DNA of 36,674 nt. It comes from Gammaproteobacteria bacterium (GTDB taxonomy: Bacteria > Pseudomonadota > Gammaproteobacteria > HK1). Location of the stretch: the NCBI GenBank assembly GCA_009937425.1, contig JAACFO010000026.1, positions 1 to 36,674 on the forward strand, read 5' to 3'. Below, one piece after another: positions 8,867 to 16,253 of this stretch (positions are counted from its first letter, which is position 1; each line of letters begins with the position of its first letter). A program made the position numbers and the translations under genes. The notes beneath the pieces are model-generated. The model was given only the letters and a program-made list of their open reading frames with translations, did no database searches and was not told where the DNA came from.

Positions 8867-10150
8867 CTACGCTGACTTGGCCAGAGCCTGGTCAATATCC
8901 CAGAGAATGTCGTCGATACTTTCCAGCCCGACAGAAATGCGAATCATGTCGCCGGTGACGCCGGCCGAAATTTGCTCTTCTTCGGAAAGCTGCCGGTGCG
9001 TGGTGGACGCGGGGTGGATAATCAGGGTCTTGGCGTCGCCGACGTTGGCGAGATGGCTCATGAACTGTGCCGCCTCGATGAACTTGATGCCGGCCTCGTG
9101 GCCGCCCTTGACTCCGAAAGTAAGAATCGAACTGACACCTTTGGGCATGTATTTCTGTCCCAGTTCGTAGTAGGGGTTGTCCGTGAGTCCCGGGTAGTTT
9201 ACCCAGGGGACGCGCGGATGATCGCGCAGAAAAGATGCAACCGCCATGGCGTTGTCGCAGTGCCGATCCATGCGTACGGGCAGCGTCTCCAAACCTTGTA
9301 TTAGAAGAAAAGAATTGAACGGGCTGAGTGCCGCACCGAAGGTACGCAGGACCTCGCAGCGTACCTTCATGGTGTAACCGAAATCTCCGAAAGTTTCGTA
9401 AAAGCGCACGCCGTGATAACCCTTGGACGGCTCGACCATGCCCGGAAAGTTGCCGTTGTCCCATGGGAATTTTCCCGACTCCACGATAATGCCGCCCATG
9501 GAGGTTCCATGACCGCCTATGTATTTCGTGGCGGAATGCACGACGATGTCGCAACCGTGTTCCATGGGGCGGCACAGGTAGGGGGACGGGAAGGTGTTGT
9601 CGATCATGAGCGGCAATCCGGCATCGTGTGCGATGTCGGCTACGGCTTGAATGTCGAGCACATTGATTACCGGATTGCCCAGAGTCTCGGCATAGACGAG
9701 TTTGGTGTTCTTCTGGATGGCGGAGCGGAAGTTTTCCGGCTTATCCGGGTCGACGAATGTCGTCTCGATGCCGAGCTTGCGCAGATTGACGTCGAACAGG
9801 GAATGAGTGCCGCCGTAAAGGGTGTTGGCGGATACGATGTGATCCCCCGCCTCCACCAGTGTTAACACCGCCGACATTTCCGCCGCCATCCCCGATGCGG
9901 TGGCCACCGCTGCGCGGCCGCCTTCCAGGGCCGCCACGCGTTCCTCGAGCACGGCGGTGGTCGGATTCATCAGGCGTGTATAGATATTTCCGAAGGTCTG
10001 CAGATTGAACAAACTGGCGGCGTGATCGGCGTCGTCGAACACGTAGGACGTTGTCTGGTAGATGGGGACCGCCCGGGATCCAGTAGCAGAATCGGGAAAC
10101 TGCCCTGCGTGCAGACACAGGGTTTCTAGACCAAATTCATGATCAGCCAT
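8867..10150 (-). CDS. metY: O-acetyl-L-homoserine sulfhydrylase (aminocarboxypropyltransferase)
   Basis: PLP enzyme of the Cys/Met metabolism family, 427 residues, the usual MetY length and longer than cystathionine synthases or lyases. Features are YTRLMNPTTAVLEERVAALE, TASGMAAEMSAV, the cofactor aspartate in LMIDNTFPSPYL (about 184) and the Schiff-base lysine in VHSATKYIGGHG (about 209), followed by the family insertion around KFPWDNGNFPG. It makes homocysteine from O-acetylhomoserine and sulfide. The gene upstream on the same strand, 21 bases away, is a CoA-binding protein often found beside metY. A second Cys/Met PLP enzyme (21096-22265) and cysE lie elsewhere in the window. Confidence 0.92.
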   Translation of the reverse strand: MADHEFGLETLCLHAGQFPDSATGSRAVPIYQTTSYVFDDADHAASLFNLQTFGNIYTRLMNPTTAVLEERVAALEGGRAAVATASGMAAEMSAVLTLVEAGDHIVSANTLYGGTHSLFDVNLRKLGIETTFVDPDKPENFRSAIQKNTKLVYAETLGNPVINVLDIQAVADIAHDAGLPLMIDNTFPSPYLCRPMEHGCDIVVHSATKYIGGHGTSMGGIIVESGKFPWDNGNFPGMVEPSKGYHGVRFYETFGDFGYTMKVRCEVLRTFGAALSPFNSFLLIQGLETLPVRMDRHCDNAMAVASFLRDHPRVPWVNYPGLTDNPYYELGQKYMPKGVSSILTFGVKGGHEAGIKFIEAAQFMSHLANVGDAKTLIIHPASTTHRQLSEEEQISAGVTGDMIRISVGLESIDDILWDIDQALAKSA

Positions 10151-10171
10151 GATTGAGGATCCCCGTCGAAC

Positions 10172-10645
10172 TCAGTAAGGCAGCCACATGGGGCGCTTTG
10201 CCGAGATGATCTTGGTATTGACGCCGATAAAATTGAGCCCGCCAAACATTCTCGCAAATTCGATTTTCATGCACCGGTTCATGACCACCTCGAGGCCCGC
10301 CTCCCGTGCCTTCGCCGCGGCTTCCTCGTTGACGATTCCCAGTTGCATCCACAGCACCTTGGCGCCGACTTCGATGGCGGCATCGGCAAGCGGGGGTATG
10401 TCCCCGGTCCGCCGGAAGCAGTCGACCACGTCGATGGCGTCGGGGATGTCCTGCACGCTCCCATAGCACTTCTCACCCAATATTTCCTCGTAGCGGGGGT
10501 TCACGGGGATGACCCGAAAGCCGTGGTCCTGGAGGTACTTGGCCGCGAAGTAGCTCGGGCGGTACCAATCCGCCGACAATCCCACCATCGCGACGGTGTG
10601 ATTCTCCTTCAGAATCCGGCGAATGGTCGGAATATCATCGCTCAT
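10172..10645 (-). CDS. CoA-binding protein (YccU-like)
   Basis: Small single-domain Rossmann-fold protein of 157 residues. The pattern is TVAMVGLSADWYRPSYFAAK, then the G-F-x-V-I-P-V-N-P-R-Y segment, then IDVVDCFRRTGDIPPLADAA, VLWMQLGIVNEEAA and VVMNRCMKIEFAR, all hallmarks of the CoA-binding family that resembles the N-terminal half of succinyl-CoA synthetase alpha. Its cellular role is not established. It is the first gene of the minus-strand run leading to metY and is divergent from the fatty-acid-hydroxylase-like gene, with 82 bases between start codons. Confidence 0.9.
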   Translation of the reverse strand: MSDDIPTIRRILKENHTVAMVGLSADWYRPSYFAAKYLQDHGFRVIPVNPRYEEILGEKCYGSVQDIPDAIDVVDCFRRTGDIPPLADAAIEVGAKVLWMQLGIVNEEAAAKAREAGLEVVMNRCMKIEFARMFGGLNFIGVNTKIISAKRPMWLPY

Positions 10646-10727
10646 GGCCGTACTCGCTTTCCCCCGTCGCTTGCGTGTCTGACAGCCCGATATCCGGGTG
10701 CCTCGCCGACAACTGTCAGGATATCAT

Positions 10728-11606
10728 ATGGATCTCACAGCGGGCACGGTGACCATGGGCGACAGCATTCTCAGCAACCAGACGGCCATCCGCCTGGTCT
10801 CTTTCTTTCTCATCCTCGTCGCCATGGCCGTTTGGGAGGCAATCGCGCCGCGCCGCGAGCGGCAACTGACGCGCCTGGCACGCTGGCCCCACAATATCGG
10901 GATCGTTCTCATCAATACGCTGCTGCTGCGCGTGCTGTTTCCTACCGCCGCGGTGGGTATGGCCTTCTACGCGCAAGCGCGCGGCTGGGGACTGTTGAGC
11001 GGCTCGACTACTTCTGACTGGCTTCTCGTGCCGCTATGTGTGGCGGTACTCGACTTCGCCATATACCTTCAACATGTCATGTTTCACGCGGTGCCGCTGT
11101 TGTGGCGATTCCACCGCATGCACCATGTGGATCTGGATTTCGATGTGACCACCGGCGCACGCTTCCACCCGGTGGAGATCGTTCTTTCCATGATCATCAA
11201 ATTTGCAGTCATCATCGCTCTGGGGCCGCCCGCCATTGCGGTTTTTTTATTCGAAGTGATTCTCAACGCAACGGCAATGTTCAATCACAGTAACGTGCGC
11301 ATTCCCTCGTCTATTGATCGCATTCTTCGCTGGATTGTCGTGACGCCGGACATGCACCGTGTTCACCACTCGGTAGAGGAAGACGAGACCAACAGTAACT
11401 TCGGTTTTAATCTTCCGTGGTGGGATCGACTCTTCGGTACTTACCGCGCACAGCCACGCGCCGGTCATGAGGGGATGATTATCGGAATTCGCGGTTTTCG
11501 CGAGCCTCGGGTATGCGATCGACTCCCCGGGATGTTGATGATTCCCTTCGCTGAGAACGCCAATAGTTACGCCATTAATCGAAACAGGGGTGAGGATCGC
11601 GACTAG
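10728..11606 (+). CDS. Fatty acid hydroxylase / sterol desaturase family membrane protein
   Basis: Integral-membrane di-iron oxygenase-like protein of about 292 residues. Three histidine clusters expected for the metal site are visible: HVMFH, HRMHH and HRVHH, with FNHSN and GFNLPWWDRLFGTY as further family signatures, set between hydrophobic spans. I chose the ATG at 10728 because AGGA (10718-10721) precedes it by six bases; a GTG at 10698 adds residues without support. Family members hydroxylate or desaturate lipids, sterols, carotenoids or alkylglycerols; the substrate here is unknown. A DUF4389 protein and a phosphoethanolamine-methyltransferase-like enzyme follow on the same strand, hinting at a membrane-lipid role, which is inference. 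Confidence 0.88.
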   Translation: MDLTAGTVTMGDSILSNQTAIRLVSFFLILVAMAVWEAIAPRRERQLTRLARWPHNIGIVLINTLLLRVLFPTAAVGMAFYAQARGWGLLSGSTTSDWLLVPLCVAVLDFAIYLQHVMFHAVPLLWRFHRMHHVDLDFDVTTGARFHPVEIVLSMIIKFAVIIALGPPAIAVFLFEVILNATAMFNHSNVRIPSSIDRILRWIVVTPDMHRVHHSVEEDETNSNFGFNLPWWDRLFGTYRAQPRAGHEGMIIGIRGFREPRVCDRLPGMLMIPFAENANSYAINRNRGEDRD

Positions 11607-11658
11607 GTGCGCGCCCGCCCGCCGTTCTAATCGTTAACGAAGTCGAGAGGGATTAATC

Positions 11659-11952
11659 ATGGTGACTTCCGACGAAGTAAAGAAGAATCTCACCCACGGC
11701 GATGCATGGCTGCGGGTCTTCTTCATAATCGTGTTCGCGTTCGTCTACTGGGTGGTCAATTGGGTGCTGGCTGCCGTCGTCCTGGTGCAGATATGTTGGT
11801 CTTTGATTACGGCGAACACCAGCGAGCGGCTGCGTGGATTTGGTGCCTCCCTGGGTGAGTACCTGCGCCAGATTGTTCGCTTCATTACTTACAATTCCGA
11901 GGACATGCCGTTTCCGTTCGCAGACTGGCCGCAGCCGGACGAACAAGAGTGA
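11659..11952 (+). CDS. DUF4389 domain membrane protein
   Basis: Protein of 97 residues with a central hydrophobic segment (about 19-52: LRVFFIIVFAFVYWVVNWVL onward) followed by a conserved amphipathic tail (GASLGEYLRQIVRFITYNSE, MPFPFADWP). This is the DUF4389 pattern, common in gammaproteobacteria and of unknown function. A GAGAGGGA lies before the ATG. The stop codon overlaps the GTG start of the methyltransferase as GTGA, so the two are probably translated together; whether they work together is not known. Confidence 0.85.
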   Translation: MVTSDEVKKNLTHGDAWLRVFFIIVFAFVYWVVNWVLAAVVLVQICWSLITANTSERLRGFGASLGEYLRQIVRFITYNSEDMPFPFADWPQPDEQE

Positions 11953-12713
11953 CGACCTCCCTGGACGCCAATCAGTACGCGCCCCGGGAGATCCGCAAGT
12001 ACGAGGCTATATACGGACGGCACTTCGTCAGTCCCGGCGGCGAGGCGTGTGCACGGGACTGCGTGGCTCGCCTGGCGCTGGGTAAAGGCGACAGCGTCCT
12101 CGACGTCGGCTCCGGATTGGGAGGCAGCGCCTTTTTGATGGCCAGGGAGTACGGTGCGCGGGTTCACGGCATCGACCTGTCGGCCAACATGGTCGCGTTG
12201 GCGGTTGCCAAGTGCCGCGAGGAAAAGCTCGAGGACCTGGTCAGGTTCACCTGCGGTGACTGCCTGGATTTGGCTGCTTCTCAGATCTATCAAGCCATCT
12301 ACAGCCGCGACGTCATTTTGCACATCGAAGACAAGTTGCGTCTGTTCGAGACGCTGCGCCAGGCGCTGGTGCCCGGCGGACGCTTGTTATTTACGGATTA
12401 TTGCCGCGGTGAGGGCAGCGCCAGCGAGGAGTTCGAATCTTACGTGGCCGAACGGGGATACCATCTTTATTCGCTTGCCGGCTACCACAAGTGTTTGCGC
12501 AAAGCAGGATTTGTCGACATCGTCAGCGAGGACTGGACCGCGCAATTCATCACCATCCATCGCCAGGAGTTGGATCAACTGCCTGCGGCGGGACTCAGTG
12601 CCGACGACGAGGCCGAGTTGCGACAGGGATGGCAGAAGAAAATCGCGCGGGCGGAGCGGGGCGAGCAACGCTGGGGCTGTTTCACAGCCAGACGCGATCA
12701 GCTCGCGACTTAG
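11949..12713 (+). CDS. SAM-dependent methyltransferase, phosphoethanolamine N-methyltransferase type
   Basis: Class I methyltransferase of 254 residues. SAM motif I is VLDVGSGLGG (50-59), followed by HGIDLSAN and IYSRDVILHIED. The order and wording match the malaria and plant phosphoethanolamine methyltransferases (as I recall the Plasmodium sequence): NQY near the N-terminus, SPGG, LLFTDYCRGE, and the ending GWQKKIARAERGEQRWGCF. The tyrosine and histidine of the Plasmodium catalytic dyad appear conserved here (Y10 in NQY, H125 in VILH). The enzyme would methylate phosphoethanolamine towards phosphocholine; methylation of another small amine cannot be excluded. The GTG start overlaps the DUF4389 stop, and the 3' end overlaps the convergent membrane-protein gene by four bases. 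Confidence 0.8.
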   Translation: MTTSLDANQYAPREIRKYEAIYGRHFVSPGGEACARDCVARLALGKGDSVLDVGSGLGGSAFLMAREYGARVHGIDLSANMVALAVAKCREEKLEDLVRFTCGDCLDLAASQIYQAIYSRDVILHIEDKLRLFETLRQALVPGGRLLFTDYCRGEGSASEEFESYVAERGYHLYSLAGYHKCLRKAGFVDIVSEDWTAQFITIHRQELDQLPAAGLSADDEAELRQGWQKKIARAERGEQRWGCFTARRDQLAT

Positions 12714-13045
12714 TTGGCGCGCAAGCTCAAGAGGTCCAACATAAAGGGTGTCCAGCTGGCCAACAGAATCAGGAGCAGAACAGCTTCGCTTCGAAGAATC
12801 AGGCTGAAACGCCGGCGCTCGGCGTCGGCGGTCCCGGACATGAACACCCGGGTCATGAGCATATCCAGGCACAGCACGAAGCTGAAGATGACGAAGGACA
12901 CCGGCGCCACGAGGGTGGTGATCAGCGGCCAACCGCTGGTCTGGATGTGACCGCCGGCGAAGGGCGACAGGAAAACCAGCAGCACGGTGACGAACATCAG
13001 CAGGGCTCTGAGAAAGCCGACGCGTCTCAGGTAGTCTGCAATCAT
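12710..13045 (-). CDS. Small membrane protein, function unknown
   Basis: Predicted protein of 111 residues with three hydrophobic segments (about 10-27, 38-57 and 84-105). I recognise no family. I placed the start at the ATG 13045-13043 because it overlaps the MATE gene stop as ATGA, which implies translational coupling; an upstream TTG or GTG would add a non-membrane extension lying within the MATE gene. At the other end it overlaps the methyltransferase stop by four bases in convergent orientation. A partner or accessory role for the MATE exporter is possible from the coupling but is not shown by sequence. Confidence 0.65.
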   Translation of the reverse strand: MIADYLRRVGFLRALLMFVTVLLVFLSPFAGGHIQTSGWPLITTLVAPVSFVIFSFVLCLDMLMTRVFMSGTADAERRRFSLILRSEAVLLLILLASWTPFMLDLLSLRAN

Positions 13046-14406
13046 GAAGTTGTTGTTCGTTCCGGCATCGCAAGTTGCGCCCGGCAACTGTTACGAAACC
13101 AAGCGTAGGCGATGATGCCGGAAACAACATCGGAAAAACAGGCGGCGGCGAAAATTCCCGGGACACCGAACAGGTGAGACGCCGCGTAGGCCAGGGGCAC
13201 GTACAGAATCAATGTACGGCCGACGGAAATCACCACCGCCGGCAGCGGTTTCCCAACGCCGTTAAAGGCGGCGTTCACCACCATGATAATTCCGGCGGTG
13301 CCGTAGCTGAGAGGCACGATACGCAGATAGGTGGTGGTTACGCCGGTGACTTCGGGGTCATCGCTGAACAGGCGGCTCAAGTGCGGCGCAAAAAGGCCCA
13401 ACAGGATGGCGATTAGGGCGCCCAGCGCCAGGCAGAAAACGGCGCTGCGGCGAAGCGCCTCGTCGATGCGCGCCGGTTTGCGGGCGCCGAGATTCTGACC
13501 GACAAAGGGACCGATGACGGCCGACATGGCGAAGAAGACCACCAGCGTCAGCGCCTCCAGGCGGACCGCGGCACCGTAGCCCGCCACCGCGCGATCCCCA
13601 TAACCCGCCAGCAGCGTGACGATGATGCCGGCGGACACCGGAATGATAATGTTGGTGCCGGCGGCGGGCAGGCCTACGTGCAGAACGCGTTTCCACGACC
13701 GCCACAGGCTCGAGGGTGAGGTCAGCGGTGAGCACAGCAGGCGCATCCGCGCGATGACAAGGGCACCGGCCACCAGGGTCACGAAGCGCGCGATCAGCGA
13801 AGCGATGGCCGCTCCCTGGAGCTCCAGGCGTGGAAAGCCCAACCAGCCGAAGATCAGCAGCGGGTCCAGTATCAAGTTGATCGCCGCCGACGCCATCATC
13901 AGGCGCGCCTGAAGCTTGGTTTCCCCGGTGGCGCGCACGGCGCCGATAGCCACCATGGGCATGAGCACGAGGACGTAACCCGCAAACCAGATGATCATGT
14001 AATCCCGGATCAGAACCAGCACCTGCGGCGAAGCGCCCATCAGCGTGAACAACCGGTCGAGGCTCGCGATCCCGGCGACGCTGAGCACCAGCGAGATGAT
14101 GAGAGCCAGGATCAGCGTGTCTGTTGCCAGGCGCCGCACCTGGACCATATCGCCCTCGCCGACCACCCGCGCCAGCACCGACGATGTGCCCGCCATCAGG
14201 CCGATACCGAGACTGGTCATGACCATGATGATGGGGAAGGTAAAGCTCATGGCCGCCAGCGGTTGCGCTCCCAGTTGCGCAACGAACCATGTATCGGTGG
14301 CGTTGAACAGCATGATGGCGAGGACTGCCCAGGCCATGGGTATGGTCATGGATACCAGGTGTCCGGTGACCGGACCTTCGGTGAGTCGTGGGCGGGAACT
14401 CGTCAT
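13042..14406 (-). CDS. MATE family efflux transporter
   Basis: Multidrug and toxic-compound extrusion protein of 454 residues with two homologous halves, each of about six hydrophobic segments. Typical family wording: TEGPVTGHLVSMTIPMAW at the start, the ATDTWFVAQLGAQPLAAMSF region, INLILDPLLIFGW at the end of the first half, GPFVGQNLGARKP in the second and FNGVGKPLPAVVISV near the end. The open frame extends further upstream, but that part overlaps the divergent aconitase X gene and is not transporter-like, so I start at ATG 14406. The substrate is unknown; cation-coupled export from the cytoplasm is the family role. The stop is coupled to the small membrane protein downstream. Confidence 0.92.
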   Translation of the reverse strand: MTSSRPRLTEGPVTGHLVSMTIPMAWAVLAIMLFNATDTWFVAQLGAQPLAAMSFTFPIIMVMTSLGIGLMAGTSSVLARVVGEGDMVQVRRLATDTLILALIISLVLSVAGIASLDRLFTLMGASPQVLVLIRDYMIIWFAGYVLVLMPMVAIGAVRATGETKLQARLMMASAAINLILDPLLIFGWLGFPRLELQGAAIASLIARFVTLVAGALVIARMRLLCSPLTSPSSLWRSWKRVLHVGLPAAGTNIIIPVSAGIIVTLLAGYGDRAVAGYGAAVRLEALTLVVFFAMSAVIGPFVGQNLGARKPARIDEALRRSAVFCLALGALIAILLGLFAPHLSRLFSDDPEVTGVTTTYLRIVPLSYGTAGIIMVVNAAFNGVGKPLPAVVISVGRTLILYVPLAYAASHLFGVPGIFAAACFSDVVSGIIAYAWFRNSCRAQLAMPERTTTS

Positions 14407-14517
14407 TGCCGATGGTGACGTTACGTGATTGACTCGGGTGTTGGGACTCTCGGCGAAACACGCTGGCCAATCAACCGGTTGATGCCCGGGGTTTGCGAAA
14501 ACAGGCAACAGGATTCC

Positions 14518-15822
14518 ATGAGCGAGATCGAAGGCCTGCAGCTCGACGATCGGGATCGCGCGCTGCTCGACGGCGCCGAAGGTGAGGCCATGAGCCTCGC
14601 CATGAGGGTGGTGTTGCGGGCGGCCGAGATCTCCGGGGCCAGCAGACTTCAGGACATCTGCTTCGCGCATATCGACGCCTGTTTCTACAACGGACAGGCC
14701 CATGTGGACTTCGCCCGCTTCATGGTGGATAAGGGCGCGCGCCTGGCGGTGCCCACATGGACCAACACTTCCCTGGTGAGTCAGGTCGATACGGAGATCC
14801 GGCCGGAGAAAAACGACCCGGTCGTGGTCAGCGGCGCACGCCTGCTCATGGAACTCTATGAACAACTGGGCTGCGAGCCCGTATGGACCTGCGCACCGTA
14901 TCAACTGCCGGGCGGGCCGAGCCTGGGGGATCACATCGTCGGCTCGGAATCCAATGCCGTCACTTTCTACAATTCCGTGGTCGGCGCGCGCACCAACAAG
15001 TACGGCGACTATCTGGACGTTTGCGCGGCGCTGGTGGGACGCGTGCCCTATTCGGGATTACACACCGACGACGGCCGCCGCGGACGCTTGTTGTTTACCC
15101 TCGATGCCATTCCCTGGGAGCTGCGCCACGAAGACATCTTCCACCACGTGCTCGGTCATCGCCTGGGGAGGGTGGCGCAATCCCGGGTGCCGGTTATCCA
15201 GGGCCTGCCCCTGGACAGCGACGAGGATCAGCTGAAGGCCATCAGCGCGGCGGCGGCGGCCTCCGGCGCGGTGGGACTGTTCCACGCGGTTGGCGTGACC
15301 CCCGAGGCGCCGGATCTCGCGTCCGCCTTTCAGGGGGCCGAACCAGAGGCCGAGATCGCCATTACGCCAGCGGAGCTTATCGAGGCCCGGGACTCGCTCT
15401 CCATGGGCGGCGGCGGCCGGCTGGACATGGTGGCCATCGGCACACCACATTTTTCCTTCACCGAGTTTGCCCGCCTGGTGCCGCTCATGGACGGGCGCCG
15501 GGTGCACGACGGCACCTTGTTCTACGTCTCCACCAGTCGCCACGTGTATGCGCTTATCGAAGAGCAAGGTTGGACGGCAATTCTCGATGCCGCGGGTGTA
15601 CGGGTGGTGGTCGATACCTGCACGTATTTCACGCCGGCGGTGCGCGGCTGCCGCGGGCGGGTCATGACCAACTCTGCAAAGTGGGCTTATTACGCGCCGG
15701 GGATGCTGGCGGTGGAATCGGTATTCGGTACCCTGGAGGAGTGTGTGGAGTCCGCGCTGCGCGGCGAGGTGTGGCGTGACGATCGTTTGTGGCGCAACGA
15801 TACCTGGGGAGCGCGGGCGTGA
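14518..15822 (+). CDS. Aconitase X, large (catalytic) subunit
   Basis: Member of the AcnX/DUF521 family, 434 residues from the ATG at 14518, which has AGGA four bases upstream; a frame-open ATG at 14425 would add a non-family extension. Signatures are HIDACFYNGQAHVDFARF, TNTSLVSQVD, TCAPYQLPGGPSLGDHIVGS, ESNAVTFYNSVVGARTNKYG, VAIGTPHFSFTEF and VVVDTCTYFTPAVRG with NSAKWAYYAPG. Conserved cysteines in these blocks are candidates for the iron-sulfur cluster. Characterised bacterial members dehydrate cis-3-hydroxy-L-proline; archaeal ones act on mevalonate 5-phosphate. No proline-pathway partner gene lies nearby, so the substrate stays open. The small subunit follows with a GTGA overlap. Confidence 0.88.
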   Translation: MSEIEGLQLDDRDRALLDGAEGEAMSLAMRVVLRAAEISGASRLQDICFAHIDACFYNGQAHVDFARFMVDKGARLAVPTWTNTSLVSQVDTEIRPEKNDPVVVSGARLLMELYEQLGCEPVWTCAPYQLPGGPSLGDHIVGSESNAVTFYNSVVGARTNKYGDYLDVCAALVGRVPYSGLHTDDGRRGRLLFTLDAIPWELRHEDIFHHVLGHRLGRVAQSRVPVIQGLPLDSDEDQLKAISAAAAASGAVGLFHAVGVTPEAPDLASAFQGAEPEAEIAITPAELIEARDSLSMGGGGRLDMVAIGTPHFSFTEFARLVPLMDGRRVHDGTLFYVSTSRHVYALIEEQGWTAILDAAGVRVVVDTCTYFTPAVRGCRGRVMTNSAKWAYYAPGMLAVESVFGTLEECVESALRGEVWRDDRLWRNDTWGARA

Positions 15823-16253
15823 GCAGCAGCGAAATCACCGCGCGAGTGCTCAACCCGGGCAAGGCCGCCGGTGAAGCCATGCTGCTCGATGAACCCTTGA
15901 GTTTCTGGGGCGGTTTCGACGCGCAAACGGGAATCATCGTCGATCAACATCATCCTCAACGGGGTGGTTGTGTCGCGGGACGATTTTTGATTCTGCCGGA
16001 AAGCCGTGGTTCGGCGGGAACACCGGCGGGTATCGCCGAGGCCATTCGCCGTGGTGTCGGACCGGCGGCTATCGCGCTCGGCAAAGCCGACGTGAATGTC
16101 GCTGTGGGCGCCATGGTGGCCGCCGTCCTGTATGGCGTAGAGATCCCTGTTCTGGTCATCGACGATGGGGATCGCGCGGGCCTGCGCTCGGGTGATCGTC
16201 TCGAAGCGGATCGGGATGGCCGCATTCGCATAACGGCCGCGGAGTCCGGCTAG
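15819..16253 (+). CDS. Aconitase X, small (swivel) subunit
   Basis: DUF126-type protein of about 144 residues. It shows EPLSFWGGFDAQTGIIVD, HPQRGGCVAGRFLILPESRG and the VGPAAIALGKADVNVAVGAM stretch, all family hallmarks; the serine in ESRGSAG corresponds to the substrate-loop serine of the swivel domain. I chose the GTG at 15819, which overlaps the large-subunit stop as GTGA and has GGGGAG eight bases upstream. In many organisms the two parts are fused; here they are separate and coupled. The 3' end overlaps cysE by four bases in convergent orientation. Confidence 0.88.
   Translation: MSSSEITARVLNPGKAAGEAMLLDEPLSFWGGFDAQTGIIVDQHHPQRGGCVAGRFLILPESRGSAGTPAGIAEAIRRGVGPAAIALGKADVNVAVGAMVAAVLYGVEIPVLVIDDGDRAGLRSGDRLEADRDGRIRITAAESG

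Noticed and set aside
14407..14934. Long N-terminal extension of the MATE gene frame on the minus strand
   Set aside because: The extension overlaps the 5' part of the aconitase X gene in antisense and is not transporter-like; the family N-terminus begins at 14406.
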